Assembly (NCBI GenBank): GCA_963819975.1
Contig: CAWFYE010000005.1
Coordinates: forward strand, 70,647-134,646
Direction of reading: 5' to 3'
Origin: Palsa-1392 sp963819975
GTDB taxonomy: Bacteria; Verrucomicrobiota; Verrucomicrobiia; Chthoniobacterales; UBA10450
DNA length: 64,000 nt
The notes under the pieces are model-generated. The model searched no databases and had not been told where the DNA came from. It saw only the letters and a list, made by a program, of their open reading frames with translations. A program made the position numbers and the translations under genes. The stretch's first letter is position 1. Every line of letters starts with the position of its first letter. Below are positions 41,819 to 51,137 of this stretch, in pieces.

Positions 41819-42829
41819 ATGCGTCCGAAGCAAATTGGAATCGTTGGTTTCGATCATGTCATCGCTTCCCATATGACCGGACCAGCCGACGCTTTCTCGG
41901 CGGCCTACCTGGACGATGGTTTCGGCGGCCATATTCCCTGCTACCAAACGCGGACGCTCGGCTTAACGATCAAACCATTCAAAACCGAATCGGGAATGCC
42001 TTTTCAGCCGCAGGATTCGGTTGCCAGCGCGCCACCCTTGGACACGATAATAATAGCCGGCGGGAGTGGCATCCTCCGGCCCGAAATTCAAGAACCATTG
42101 GCGGAGTGGCTTCTCAGCCGCGCTCACGAAACGCGCCGGCTCGCCTCCATCTGCACCGGGGTTTACGCGCTGGCCTCGACCGGTCTCCTCGACGGACGAG
42201 AGGTAACCAGTCATTGGCGTTCTGCGTCGGATTTGCGGCGGCGCCACCCGGCCCTGCGGGTCGATCACAAGCGCCGCCTCATCCATGATGGCCGGTTCTT
42301 CACTTCAGCTGGCCTGACCGGTGGAGTCGACCTGGCACTGGCCTTGATTGAAGAAGATTACGGCCAACAAGTGGCGCTTTCAGTTGGCCGGGAACTCATG
42401 ACGTATCTCGTGCCGAAGGCTCAGCCCAACGACAACGAAGGGTCCTTCCATCCAAGCCGCCAACCGATCGATCGCTTTGGGGACCTTGTGGCCTGGATCA
42501 TGCGCAACTTGCAGCAGAATCTCACCGTGGAGGTCATGGCACGACAGGCCTGTATGTGCCCAGCCCATTTCACCCGCGCTTTCAAAAGTGTCTTCGGCAA
42601 CACTCCCGGAGAATTCGTCGAGAACCTGCGCCTCAACGAAGCGCGACGACGCCTTTCTTCCCGGGGCAAAACAGTGCGGAGCGTTGCCAGCTCGGTGGGT
42701 TTTCGCGATGCCGACACCTTTCGTCGTGCCTTTGAGCGCCGCTTCGGTTCCGGACCAGCGAGCTATCTCGCCGGGAATGAAACCACCCCGTTGAGGGCGC
42801 GCCCACGTCCTAGAGCTGTTGTTCGTTAG
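41819..42829 (+). CDS. GlxA-type AraC regulator with DJ-1/PfpI domain, copy 1
   Basis: 336 residues: a DJ-1/PfpI-like N-terminal domain (RPKQIGIVGFDHVIASHMTG, PLDTIIIAGGSGILRPEIQE, LASICTGVYALASTGLLDGR, where C is the nucleophile-elbow Cys, and SAGLTGGVDLALALIEEDYG) and a C-terminal AraC domain with two HTH motifs (NLTVEVMARQACMCPAHFTR and KTVRSVASSVGFRDADTFRR). Similar regulators respond to glycine betaine or other metabolites. A paralogue lies at 51138-52214, beyond the receptor, sigma and kinase genes. Its stop TAG lies in the octamer CGTTAGGC (42824-42831). Confidence 0.88.
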   Translation: MRPKQIGIVGFDHVIASHMTGPADAFSAAYLDDGFGGHIPCYQTRTLGLTIKPFKTESGMPFQPQDSVASAPPLDTIIIAGGSGILRPEIQEPLAEWLLSRAHETRRLASICTGVYALASTGLLDGREVTSHWRSASDLRRRHPALRVDHKRRLIHDGRFFTSAGLTGGVDLALALIEEDYGQQVALSVGRELMTYLVPKAQPNDNEGSFHPSRQPIDRFGDLVAWIMRNLQQNLTVEVMARQACMCPAHFTRAFKSVFGNTPGEFVENLRLNEARRRLSSRGKTVRSVASSVGFRDADTFRRAFERRFGSGPASYLAGNETTPLRARPRPRAVVR

Positions 42830-42962
42830 GCTACGATTGCGACACCGCTTTCGAGTGCGCGTTCAAAGGTAGTTGGCAGAGGTCCCGAAGTGTCGCCTTT
42901 AAGTCCTAACGCTACTTTCTCTGACCCCTTAAAACTTGGTCGTTACCTAACTAAACATACCA

Positions 42963-45900
42963 ATGGAGAAACTAATGATCAGAACCATAATCACCAAGTT
43001 CGGATTTCTTCGCAAGGCCCTTGCGGTCGGCGTGGCGATTCCGATTCTCGCGGGTTCCGCTGCGTTCGCTCAAGAGCAGTCGCAGCCGGGCCTGAGCCCG
43101 GACGAACCGCTCAATGACCCTGGCGCAACCGGTGCCGGAGTAGCGGGTAGTCAACCTAATGCGATCGGTCAAATCGAGGGAGGCTCAGTGGCCGAAACCG
43201 AGCGCATTATCGTGACCGGTTCCAATATTCCGACGGCCCAGGAAGTCGGACCCAACCCGGTCTTAAACATCAATCGTGACCTGATCAACAAGTCGGGCGC
43301 GCGAACCGCAGAAGCGCTGATCAAGGATCTTCCGGTAGCCAACGGCGGCGGCGTCCCGATTGCCAACAACGCCACGGGCTTCACTCCTGGCGCGTCGGCT
43401 ATCTCGCTCCGCGGCCTCGGACCTCAGGAAACCCTCGTCCTGGTCGACGGCCGGCGGCTCGCGCCGTATCCAGTCGGTCAAGGTGGAACAAATTCCTTCT
43501 TCGATTTGCGCTCGATTCCGGAAGCGGCCATCGAGAGCATCGAAATTCTGAAGGACGGTGCTTCCACGACCTACGGCGCAGACGCCGTGGCAGGTGTGGT
43601 CAATATCAAGCTGCGCCACGACTACAAAGGGGCGGAAGCCTCCGTGTCGTATGGCAACACGCTGGATAAGGACTCGGGCGAATTTCGCGCCTCGGTCATC
43701 TTCGGTGTGGGTGACGGCACCACCCAGGTCACCGGCACGATGAACTATTACAAACGCAATTCTATCTTCAATCGTGACCGCGGTTACTCATCGGTGCCTC
43801 CCTTCCTGAGTAGCAACTCCACACCTTATAACCTCCAGCTGTCGAGAGATGTGGTCATTGCCGCAGGCGTGGATCCGGCCACTTTGCCGAACCCCGCAAG
43901 CGGGGTTATCTTCGGCACCGCGCCGACGGGTTCAGCCGGCAATTCGCCGGCTTCAGCCTATATCTATGGCACAAGCCGGCCGCGAGCGCCCTTCGATCAA
44001 TTACCTGGTTTCGATTTCAACCAATTCTCAAGCGCCTACCCGGAGCTCGAGAATTACGGTGGATTCGCCAACTTCAGCCATAAGATCTTTGGCGATCAAA
44101 TGGTTCTCTTCGGTGACGTCTTCTACGAGCACAGCAGCACGCACAATGAGCTGGCACCGACCGCGACCGGCGACTTCCAGACTCCCGGCGCGGTTGCGAT
44201 CGCCATCCCGCCTGGCACGAACCTGAACGGCGTCGCACCTCCGAACACGCCGACCTTTGAAGAGGTTGGATTGCCGCCTGACGCGGTCAACCCATTCAAT
44301 CCGTTCAACCAGATTATCTCTGGTGGCAGCCGCGCGCGATTCCTGGAGTTCGGGAATCGTCTCTTTGATAACACGACCGACAACTTCCTCGCCACACTCG
44401 GGGTGAAAGGCGACAAGTTGTTCGACGGAACGTGGGGTTACGACACCGGATTCCGCTATAACAATATCCAGGCAAGCTCGCCATCGACGGTCGTCTCAAG
44501 CTCTCGGCTTTCCCAGATTCTGAATCAAAACTCACCGGTCTTTGGCCCGGGTGGCGCTTTAGAAGGTGGGACGGCGTTTAATCCCTTCGCGGATGCGCTG
44601 CACGGCCCGCCAGTTCCGACCAATGCCGCGGATGTGGCCTATGCCACCATTCATCCCAAAGATGTGGATACGTCGGAGATTGCGACTCTAGATCTCAATA
44701 TCTACACCACTTCCCTCTTTAAGCTGCCAGCGGGCGGACTCGGTTTTGCTTTCGGTGGACAATTCCGCCGTGAGCAGCTGACCCAGGATGTCGATCAACT
44801 TTCGCTCGATGGCGACATTGCCGGCAATTCGACAGGCGCCAGCACTCACGCGGGCCGAAAGGACTGGGCGATCTATGCAGAAGCCAATATCCCAATCACG
44901 AGCCCGACCTTCAATTTCCCGGGTTTCTATTCGTTGGAACTTTCGGCCGCGGTGCGCTACGAAGCCTTCACAAACAACAACACGAACGTGGCGGTGCCAA
45001 AATTTGGTATCCGCTGGCAGCCTCTCGATGAATCACTCACCATTCGTGCCACGATTGGCAAGGGCTTCCGCGAGCCGTCCCTGATCCAACTTTACGGCAG
45101 TCCGACTTCCGCTCTCGGATTGGTTACCGATACCCTGCCCACCTCGTTAGGTGGCCCTCCGGTCCCGATTGGCGACCCAAGCCGGACTGAGCCGGAACAG
45201 AACCTCGTCTTCACCAGCAGCCCGGTATTGACACCGGAAGATTCCGTCTCCTTCACAACCGGTATCGTCTGGACGCCAAAGTTTGTGCCTGGCCTGACGG
45301 CTTCAATCGATATTTGGGACATCGAGCAGACTGGCTTGGTGGCTCTGTCGAGCGTCCCAGGAATTCTCAACCGTGAACAGTTCGGTGGCCTCCTACCAGG
45401 CGAAATCGTAGAGAGGGGCGCAACGGGATACATCAACCGCATTTTCGTCCCGTTCATCAACAGCGGTAGCGTTCAGGTGAACGGTATCGATTTGGGTCTC
45501 CAATACATCTATCCAACATCGTTCGGCACCTTCACCTCGCTCACGCAAGTGACCTGGACGAACAAGTACGAAGTCCAGCTGGTGGATGGCGGCAAAACGT
45601 CCGAACTAAACGGGGTCTCGGTCGCCAGCGTCTCAGCCATCAGTGCCGACGGCTACCTGAGGTGGCGTGGAGTTCACCGTCTCGACTGGAATTGGAACGG
45701 CTGGGATTTGGTTGGCACGCTGCGTTACCTTGATGGATTCAAGGAACTGAAGCCCGATGGGCGCAATCACTACGTCAGTCAGACGTGGATTGTTGATGGC
45801 CAGGCGTCGTATGACTTTACCTTCGTCCCGCCGGTCGAGAATCAGGCCGTCGCCGGTTATTCGAAGGATGCGAAAGACATATCCACAGGCCAAGACGGCA

Positions 45901-46118
45901 AACCGACCGAAGCGTCGGCCACTCAAACGTCCAGCTACGGTCTGCCGATGTGGAAGCGTGCGCTCAACGGAACAACCATCACGTTGGGATGCAATAACAT
46001 TTTCGGAACCGACCCTCCGAAGGCCTTTGGCTTCGGCGGCAACACGACAAACTATCCCGGTTTCCTCTACGATTCCACCGGGCGGTTTCTATACATCCAG
46101 TTAACTAAGAAGTTCTAA
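42963..46118 (+). CDS. TonB-dependent outer-membrane receptor
   Basis: 1051 residues. Signal peptide in FLRKALAVGVAIPILAGSAA (cut after AFA). The plug domain has VTGSNIPTAQEVGPNPVLNI, SLRGLGPQETLVLVDGRRLA, and the usual GASTTYGADAVAGVVNIKLR; the rest is a 22-strand barrel ending in FYDSTGRFLYIQLTKKF, with the terminal Phe of outer-membrane proteins. The sequence is the large 'TonB-dependent receptor plug' type common in Verrucomicrobiota and Opitutaceae, for carbohydrates or siderophores. The N-terminal 'AQEQSQPGLSPDEPLNDPGA' before the plug may replace the TonB-box region. No SusD homologue follows. Confidence 0.92.
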   Translation: MEKLMIRTIITKFGFLRKALAVGVAIPILAGSAAFAQEQSQPGLSPDEPLNDPGATGAGVAGSQPNAIGQIEGGSVAETERIIVTGSNIPTAQEVGPNPVLNINRDLINKSGARTAEALIKDLPVANGGGVPIANNATGFTPGASAISLRGLGPQETLVLVDGRRLAPYPVGQGGTNSFFDLRSIPEAAIESIEILKDGASTTYGADAVAGVVNIKLRHDYKGAEASVSYGNTLDKDSGEFRASVIFGVGDGTTQVTGTMNYYKRNSIFNRDRGYSSVPPFLSSNSTPYNLQLSRDVVIAAGVDPATLPNPASGVIFGTAPTGSAGNSPASAYIYGTSRPRAPFDQLPGFDFNQFSSAYPELENYGGFANFSHKIFGDQMVLFGDVFYEHSSTHNELAPTATGDFQTPGAVAIAIPPGTNLNGVAPPNTPTFEEVGLPPDAVNPFNPFNQIISGGSRARFLEFGNRLFDNTTDNFLATLGVKGDKLFDGTWGYDTGFRYNNIQASSPSTVVSSSRLSQILNQNSPVFGPGGALEGGTAFNPFADALHGPPVPTNAADVAYATIHPKDVDTSEIATLDLNIYTTSLFKLPAGGLGFAFGGQFRREQLTQDVDQLSLDGDIAGNSTGASTHAGRKDWAIYAEANIPITSPTFNFPGFYSLELSAAVRYEAFTNNNTNVAVPKFGIRWQPLDESLTIRATIGKGFREPSLIQLYGSPTSALGLVTDTLPTSLGGPPVPIGDPSRTEPEQNLVFTSSPVLTPEDSVSFTTGIVWTPKFVPGLTASIDIWDIEQTGLVALSSVPGILNREQFGGLLPGEIVERGATGYINRIFVPFINSGSVQVNGIDLGLQYIYPTSFGTFTSLTQVTWTNKYEVQLVDGGKTSELNGVSVASVSAISADGYLRWRGVHRLDWNWNGWDLVGTLRYLDGFKELKPDGRNHYVSQTWIVDGQASYDFTFVPPVENQAVAGYSKDAKDISTGQDGKPTEASATQTSSYGLPMWKRALNGTTITLGCNNIFGTDPPKAFGFGGNTTNYPGFLYDSTGRFLYIQLTKKF

Positions 46119-46145
46119 GTGGTCCTGTGACAGATGGGTCCCCCA

Positions 46146-46190
46146 AGGGGGCTACGAGTGGCCGACTGATAAGCCGCTTCGTAGCCCCCT
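46146..46190 (+). terminator. Strong hairpin after the TonB receptor
   Basis: AGGGGGCTACG pairs with CGTAGCCCCCT, and the inner AGTGGC pairs with GCCGCT allowing one wobble pair, giving a long stem with a short loop. It starts 28 bases past the receptor stop and has no U-tract, so it may act as a terminator or 3' stabiliser. Confidence 0.65.
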
Positions 46191-46270
46191 CGCCCAGCAA
46201 CGAGCGATCTTTCACAAACAATGAAGGCTCGTCCACTTACTGCGAACCTCGAGATCCAAGACCGCCGACG

Positions 46271-47200
46271 ATGGCTATCTACCTTTCTAAATCAAAAATC
46301 CTCGCCCGGCTTGCTCCATGGTTCCTCCTGGTGGCAGCAAGTCCGGCCGCCGAAATCTCTTTCGACTATGACCACACCCGGCCGCTCAAAGTGCGGGACG
46401 CGGGAACCAGGGATTCGGATGGCATCCTGCTTCGCGAGATCACTTACGATAGCGCCGATGGCAGTCGGAATGCAGCAACGATCGTTTCTCCCAAGGCGGT
46501 AACGGGGCCGCGTCCGGGAATACTCTTTGTCCATTGGTACGGACCGCCCGCGCCCACCTCGAACCGAACCCAATTTGTCCCCGATGCCGTCGCGCTGGCG
46601 AAAGCGGGTGCCTTGTCGCTCTTAATCGACACCCAGTGGTCCCGGCCAGAATATTTCGACGAGCGGACACGGGCGGGTGATTACGATCGATCGGTTCGGC
46701 AGGTTAAGGATTTGCGGCGGGCGATCGATGTTCTCATAGCGCAGCCAAAGATCGACCCAAAACGCGTGGCTTATGTCGGCCACGACTTCGGCGCCATGTA
46801 CGGCGTCCTCGCCGCGGCCCGCGACGCACGCGTCCGGGCGTTTGTCTTCATGGCGGGCGCGCAATCGTTCAGTGACTGGTTCCTCTATGGCAAGCCGAAG
46901 CTGGAAGGCGAAGCACGTCAAAAATTCGTGGATGAATTGGCGCCGCTCGATCCCATCCGTTATCTGCCGAAGCTGAAGATGCCGATTTTGCTCCAGTTCG
47001 CCGACAACGATATTCATGTCTCTAAAGCGCGTGCGGATGCTCTGGCGGCGGCCGCCGCGGAACCGAAGGACGTGCGGTTCTACTCCGCTGAGCATGAACT
47101 CAACGAAGAAGCGACCCGCGAACGAATTGGGTGGCTGAAAGAGACCCTGAAAATCAAAACGACGGATGGACCGACTGCGAATTCTACACCAGCGGACTAA
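46271..47200 (+). CDS. Secreted alpha/beta hydrolase (DLH-like) with Asp nucleophile
   Basis: 309 residues with signal peptide (MAIYLSKSKILARLAPWFLL). TGPRPGILFVHWYGPPAPTS carries the oxyanion-hole strand, KIDPKRVAYVGHDFGAMYGV the nucleophile elbow, and YSAEHELNEEATRERIGWL the His. The elbow reads G-H-D-F-G instead of G-x-S/C-x-G, so an Asp takes the nucleophile place, as in haloalkane dehalogenases and epoxide hydrolases. LLQFADNDIHVS carries the acid. The gene probably follows the receptor in one transcript. Confidence 0.7.
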   Translation: MAIYLSKSKILARLAPWFLLVAASPAAEISFDYDHTRPLKVRDAGTRDSDGILLREITYDSADGSRNAATIVSPKAVTGPRPGILFVHWYGPPAPTSNRTQFVPDAVALAKAGALSLLIDTQWSRPEYFDERTRAGDYDRSVRQVKDLRRAIDVLIAQPKIDPKRVAYVGHDFGAMYGVLAAARDARVRAFVFMAGAQSFSDWFLYGKPKLEGEARQKFVDELAPLDPIRYLPKLKMPILLQFADNDIHVSKARADALAAAAAEPKDVRFYSAEHELNEEATRERIGWLKETLKIKTTDGPTANSTPAD

Positions 47201-47432
47201 AGCTTGGCATCACCCTGGCCTAAGAGCGACGAGACGTCGCCGGAGCCCACCTGCGGTAGGCTTCCCTTCCATTTCGATCTCCCGAAGGACGCATGAAGTC
47301 CGTCAGGTCGCGCGGCCGGGGTCCGCCGCGAGTCATCGGCCTCCTTCGCATTTGCGCGCAACGGGTTTACATTCGACAGAGAGCCATCGTTGGACTCATC
47401 TGGAGATCTGGAATGAAGGACTGGCCATCCCC

Positions 47433-48038
47433 ATGACGAGGCGAGAAAAAGAAAATTCGAACGAAGCCAAATCGACTCCTGATCTGGCTTCTTCGACGCT
47501 TTCGGCGTCCCCCGAAGATGCTGCCTCGGACACGGCGAAGGCACTGGCCGAAATGATGCCGCTGGTCTACGAAGAACTTCGCGTGCTGGCCGGCGGTTAC
47601 CTGCGCCACGAGCGACCAGAGCATACTCTGCAGCGCACGGCGCTGGTCCACGAAGCCTATCTGCGGCTCGCCGCGCAGAAAGAAGTGGCCTGGGAAAATC
47701 CCGGTCACCTCCTCGCCATTTTTGCGCGGCTCATGCGCCAGACTCTGACCAATCACGCCGTTGCCCGAACCCGAGCCAAGCGCGGGGGAAATGATCCGAC
47801 CGAAGTGATGTTGGAATTCTACGAACGGCACCAGATCGATGTCGCGGCGGTGGACGAAGCGCTCCGGGAACTGGAGGCGCTCGATCCGCGCCAGGCTCAG
47901 ATCGTGGAGCTGCGTTTTTTTGCCGGCTTAACGATCGAAGAAATCGCCACTCTGTTATCCATCTCGCCCGCGACGGTGAAGCGGGAATGGGCCGTGGCAA
48001 AACTCTGGCTGCGGCGGAGCCTGTTGGAATTCCATTGA
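47433..48038 (+). CDS. ECF-type sigma-70 family factor
   Basis: 201 residues with a 40-residue polar N-terminal extension. Sigma region 2 is MPLVYEELRVLAGGYLRHER and HTLQRTALVHEAYLRLAAQK; region 4 is ALRELEALDPRQAQIVELRF, FAGLTIEEIATLLSISPATV and KREWAVAKLWLRRSLL. It belongs to the acidobacterial/Verrucomicrobial ECF group that is typically encoded next to a Ser/Thr kinase, here the gene at 48094. It probably drives transcription of nearby or remote regulons; no anti-sigma gene is adjacent, so the kinase may take that role. Start ATG at 47433 chosen by composition. Confidence 0.85.
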   Translation: MTRREKENSNEAKSTPDLASSTLSASPEDAASDTAKALAEMMPLVYEELRVLAGGYLRHERPEHTLQRTALVHEAYLRLAAQKEVAWENPGHLLAIFARLMRQTLTNHAVARTRAKRGGNDPTEVMLEFYERHQIDVAAVDEALRELEALDPRQAQIVELRFFAGLTIEEIATLLSISPATVKREWAVAKLWLRRSLLEFH

Positions 48039-48093
48039 TCGCCCGGCTATGTTTTGATGAAGATAAACCCGCCCAAAATTCACATTTGGTAGA

Positions 48094-51006
48094 ATGAACC
48101 AGGAACATTGGAGCCGGCTGAAAGGGATCGTGGCTGATGCCCTGGAGGAAGATTCGCCCTCCGCCCGCACTGCTCTCCTGCAGCGCGAATGCGGAGACGA
48201 CCTCCGGTTGCTTCGTGAAGCCGAGTCCTTTCTCGCCGGGGCAGACACGGTTGCCGCCGAAGGCACCGATCGCCTGGAAGAATGCGCCAGGGTCGCCAGC
48301 TCCGCGGTGCGTCGGGAACGAATTTCACTCACCGGACAACGTGTGGGCGCCTACGTTATTGTGCGGGAGCTGGGTCATGGCGGCATGGCGACGGTCTATC
48401 TCGGAGCGCGGGCGGATGGATATTTTGAGAAAGAGGTTGCGATCAAAATCATCAAGCCCGTTGATGGCAACACGGCCGAACTGCTGGATCGTTTTCGCGC
48501 CGAACGCGAGGTCCTGGCGTCGCTTGATCATCCGAATATCGCCTCACTCTTCGATGCCGGCACGACTGCGAACGGTCTGCCCTACTTCGTGATGGAGTAT
48601 GTGCCGGGCACGCCGGTGACCGACTACGTGAACGAGCATCACCTTCCGCTGCGCCAGCGCCTCGCCCTCTTCCTGAAAATCTGTGCAGCTGTCGAAGTGG
48701 CCCATCGGCGCAGGGTCGTGCACCGTGATCTGAAAAGAAGCAACATCCTTGTGACCGCGGAGGGCGAACCCAAGCTCCTCGACTTTGGCATCGCCAAACT
48801 GCTCGAAGAAAATCCCCTGGCCCTCACTGCTACCGGGCAACAACGGCTAACTCCTATCTCCGCTTCACCCGAACAGGCGCGCGGTGACGAAGTGACAACG
48901 GCGAGCGATATCTATGCCCTCGGTGCGTTGCTCTACGAAATGTTGACCGGTCATACCCCGCATCAATTTCGGATGCGTCAGCCCGACTTGGATGAAGTCG
49001 CGCGAGTGGTCTGCAAAGAGGAACCTCTTCTGCCCAGCCTCGCGGCCAAGGAATCCGAGACTCGCCATGCTCTGCGCGGCGATCTCGACGCCATCATCCT
49101 CCGAGCGATGCGGAAGGATCCAGCGGAACGCTACGCCTCGGTCGCGGGCTTGGAGACGGACGTTCGACACTATCTCGCGGGCGAACCGGTTCACGCGCGT
49201 CCCAGTACTCTGCCTTATCGATTGGCACGCTTTGCAGGCCGTCATAAACCATCCGCCAAAAGTATTGCGCTGGCTGCGCTTCTCCTGGTCCTGGCGCTTC
49301 TCTCCGGGTTTTTTCTGGTCCGTCATTCTCAACCCAAGGCCCGTATATCGTATCGCCAGCTCGGCGCTGCCATCCCAGCAAAGAGTGTTGCCGTCCTTCC
49401 CTTTGACGACTTCGCGGCTCCCGATGGGACCAGTTACTTTGCCGACGGAATCCAGGATGACATTCTGACCGATCTCGCCAAGGCAGAAGACCTTAAGGTT
49501 ATCAGCCGCTCGGGTGTCTCTCAATATCGCAAGGGCGTGCGGGATGTGCGTGAGATTCGTCAAAACCTGGGGGTTGCTTATGTCCTCGAAGGAAGTGTGC
49601 GAAGGCTGGACGACCGGGTCCGGGTAAATGCCCAGCTTATCGACACTGAGTCTGACGTGCAGGTGTGGGCTGAACAATATGACCGCAAACTGGACGACCT
49701 TTTTGCGTTGCAGAGCGATCTCTCACAAGCAGTCGTAACTCAGCTCAAGGGACGATTGTCGGCGCGTGAAAAGGCGGCGATTGAAAGCCAGCCGACGGCC
49801 GACGTAAAAGCCTATGATTTATACCTTCAGGCGCGGGAGCTATTTTTCGATTACCAGTATACAAAGGCAGATGAGCTTTTGGATCAGGTGATCGCGCGCG
49901 ACCCCAAGTTTGCCCTGGCTTATTGCCTTCGGGCGAACGTGAATCTGTACATCTATCGCTTCACCGAAGACATGGCACCGGCTCGTTTGGAGAAAGCCAG
50001 GGTCGCTGCCGAGACAGCCCTTCAGTTAGCCCCCAATCTCTCGGAGAGTCATCTTGCCCAGGCGCAATACTATTACAATGGGCTGCGAGATTATGAAAAA
50101 GCTCAGGCAGAGCTGGCTTCCGCTCCTCCCCCTTTGCCGGGCGGGCGCGTCCGGTTCTTTGATCTGACTGCGTTGACCGAACGCCGGTTGGGTCGCTGGA
50201 AGGAAGCTTTGCGCGATGGAGAGAAGGCGTGGGAAATCGACCCGCACGATCCCTTTGTCGCGACCGAAGTCATTCAGACCTATCAATTTTTGCGCAGATA
50301 TCCGGAAGCGGAAAAGAAAGCCGAGCAGGCCATCCGGAATATTCCCAACCGTTCGGGAGTTTTTTCGTCAACTAAGGCCGAGTGCATCATTGCCCAAGGA
50401 GAACCGGCACGTGCCCAGGCCTTTCTCGAAAGCTTGGCGGATGAGGCCGATCAACTCCACTCGACCATCGCGCGAAGCGCCTTTTACCAGCGGGATTTTG
50501 GCAGGGCGCTGCGTGAAATCGAAGCGGCCGGCAAGTCGAAAATGGTGCCATCCTATTCTTATCTTGACTTGATGGAAGCCTCGATTGCCCGGGCTCAGGG
50601 AGACGCTGCCAGGAGCTGGCAAGCTTTCGAGAAAGCTCGAACAACGCTGGAAGCTTCGCTCCAGAAACGTCCAAAGGATGGGCCCGCAATTATCAATCTG
50701 GCCTGGGCATACGCTGGTCTAGGGCGAAATGAAGAGGCTTTGCGAGCCAGTCAACAGGCAGTGCAATTGGTGCCGAGCTGGCGCGATGCTGTAGAGGGGC
50801 CTGAATACGCGAGCATGCAGGCGATGATCCAGGCTTGGGTCGGCGACAAGGATGCGGCGATTGACCAATTGACGGCGCTCATGAAGCAGGCCGGCTCTCC
50901 GAGCTACGGCGAGCTGAAGCTCGATCCGGATTGGGACGAACTGCGCGGAGATCCGCGCTTCGAGAAATTGATCCTTGAAGCGCAGAAACCGATCCGCTTG
51001 GAGTAA
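48094..51006 (+). CDS. Ser/Thr protein kinase with TolB-like and TPR domains
   Basis: 970 residues. A PknB-type kinase domain spans about 85-365: GAYVIVRELGHGGMATVYLG (P-loop), VAIKII (Lys), RRVVHRDLKRSNILVTAEGE with HRDLK followed by R where P is usual, LLDFGIAKLL (DFG), and TASDIYALGALLYEMLTGHT. A TM segment follows (IALAALLLVLALLSGFFLV, about 390-409). Outside it is SVAVLPFDDFAAPDGTSYFA with ADGIQDDILTDLAKAEDLKV, a TolB/FlgO-like domain seen in adenylate-cyclase-linked kinases, then at least six TPRs to the C-terminus. Pairing with the ECF sigma gene suggests signal relay from a periplasmic domain. Confidence 0.9.
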   Translation: MNQEHWSRLKGIVADALEEDSPSARTALLQRECGDDLRLLREAESFLAGADTVAAEGTDRLEECARVASSAVRRERISLTGQRVGAYVIVRELGHGGMATVYLGARADGYFEKEVAIKIIKPVDGNTAELLDRFRAEREVLASLDHPNIASLFDAGTTANGLPYFVMEYVPGTPVTDYVNEHHLPLRQRLALFLKICAAVEVAHRRRVVHRDLKRSNILVTAEGEPKLLDFGIAKLLEENPLALTATGQQRLTPISASPEQARGDEVTTASDIYALGALLYEMLTGHTPHQFRMRQPDLDEVARVVCKEEPLLPSLAAKESETRHALRGDLDAIILRAMRKDPAERYASVAGLETDVRHYLAGEPVHARPSTLPYRLARFAGRHKPSAKSIALAALLLVLALLSGFFLVRHSQPKARISYRQLGAAIPAKSVAVLPFDDFAAPDGTSYFADGIQDDILTDLAKAEDLKVISRSGVSQYRKGVRDVREIRQNLGVAYVLEGSVRRLDDRVRVNAQLIDTESDVQVWAEQYDRKLDDLFALQSDLSQAVVTQLKGRLSAREKAAIESQPTADVKAYDLYLQARELFFDYQYTKADELLDQVIARDPKFALAYCLRANVNLYIYRFTEDMAPARLEKARVAAETALQLAPNLSESHLAQAQYYYNGLRDYEKAQAELASAPPPLPGGRVRFFDLTALTERRLGRWKEALRDGEKAWEIDPHDPFVATEVIQTYQFLRRYPEAEKKAEQAIRNIPNRSGVFSSTKAECIIAQGEPARAQAFLESLADEADQLHSTIARSAFYQRDFGRALREIEAAGKSKMVPSYSYLDLMEASIARAQGDAARSWQAFEKARTTLEASLQKRPKDGPAIINLAWAYAGLGRNEEALRASQQAVQLVPSWRDAVEGPEYASMQAMIQAWVGDKDAAIDQLTALMKQAGSPSYGELKLDPDWDELRGDPRFEKLILEAQKPIRLE

Positions 51007-51044
51007 GGGCAGACTCCAAAACGCTTTCCCAGAAAAATTCTTTC

Positions 51045-51072
51045 AACCGCGTGAGCTCTTTTTCACGCGGTT
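51045..51072 (+). terminator. Hairpin downstream of the kinase gene
   Basis: AACCGCGTGA and TCACGCGGTT form a 10-bp stem with an 8-base loop (GCTCTTTT). It starts 39 bases after the kinase stop and has no U-tract after it. It probably separates the kinase transcript from the downstream regulator gene. Confidence 0.6.
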
Positions 51073-51137
51073 ATTGCATCTAAGGGTGTGAGACAGATTT
51101 TTTCCACTCCACCACCCGCTCTTCCTCGCCTTGCGTT

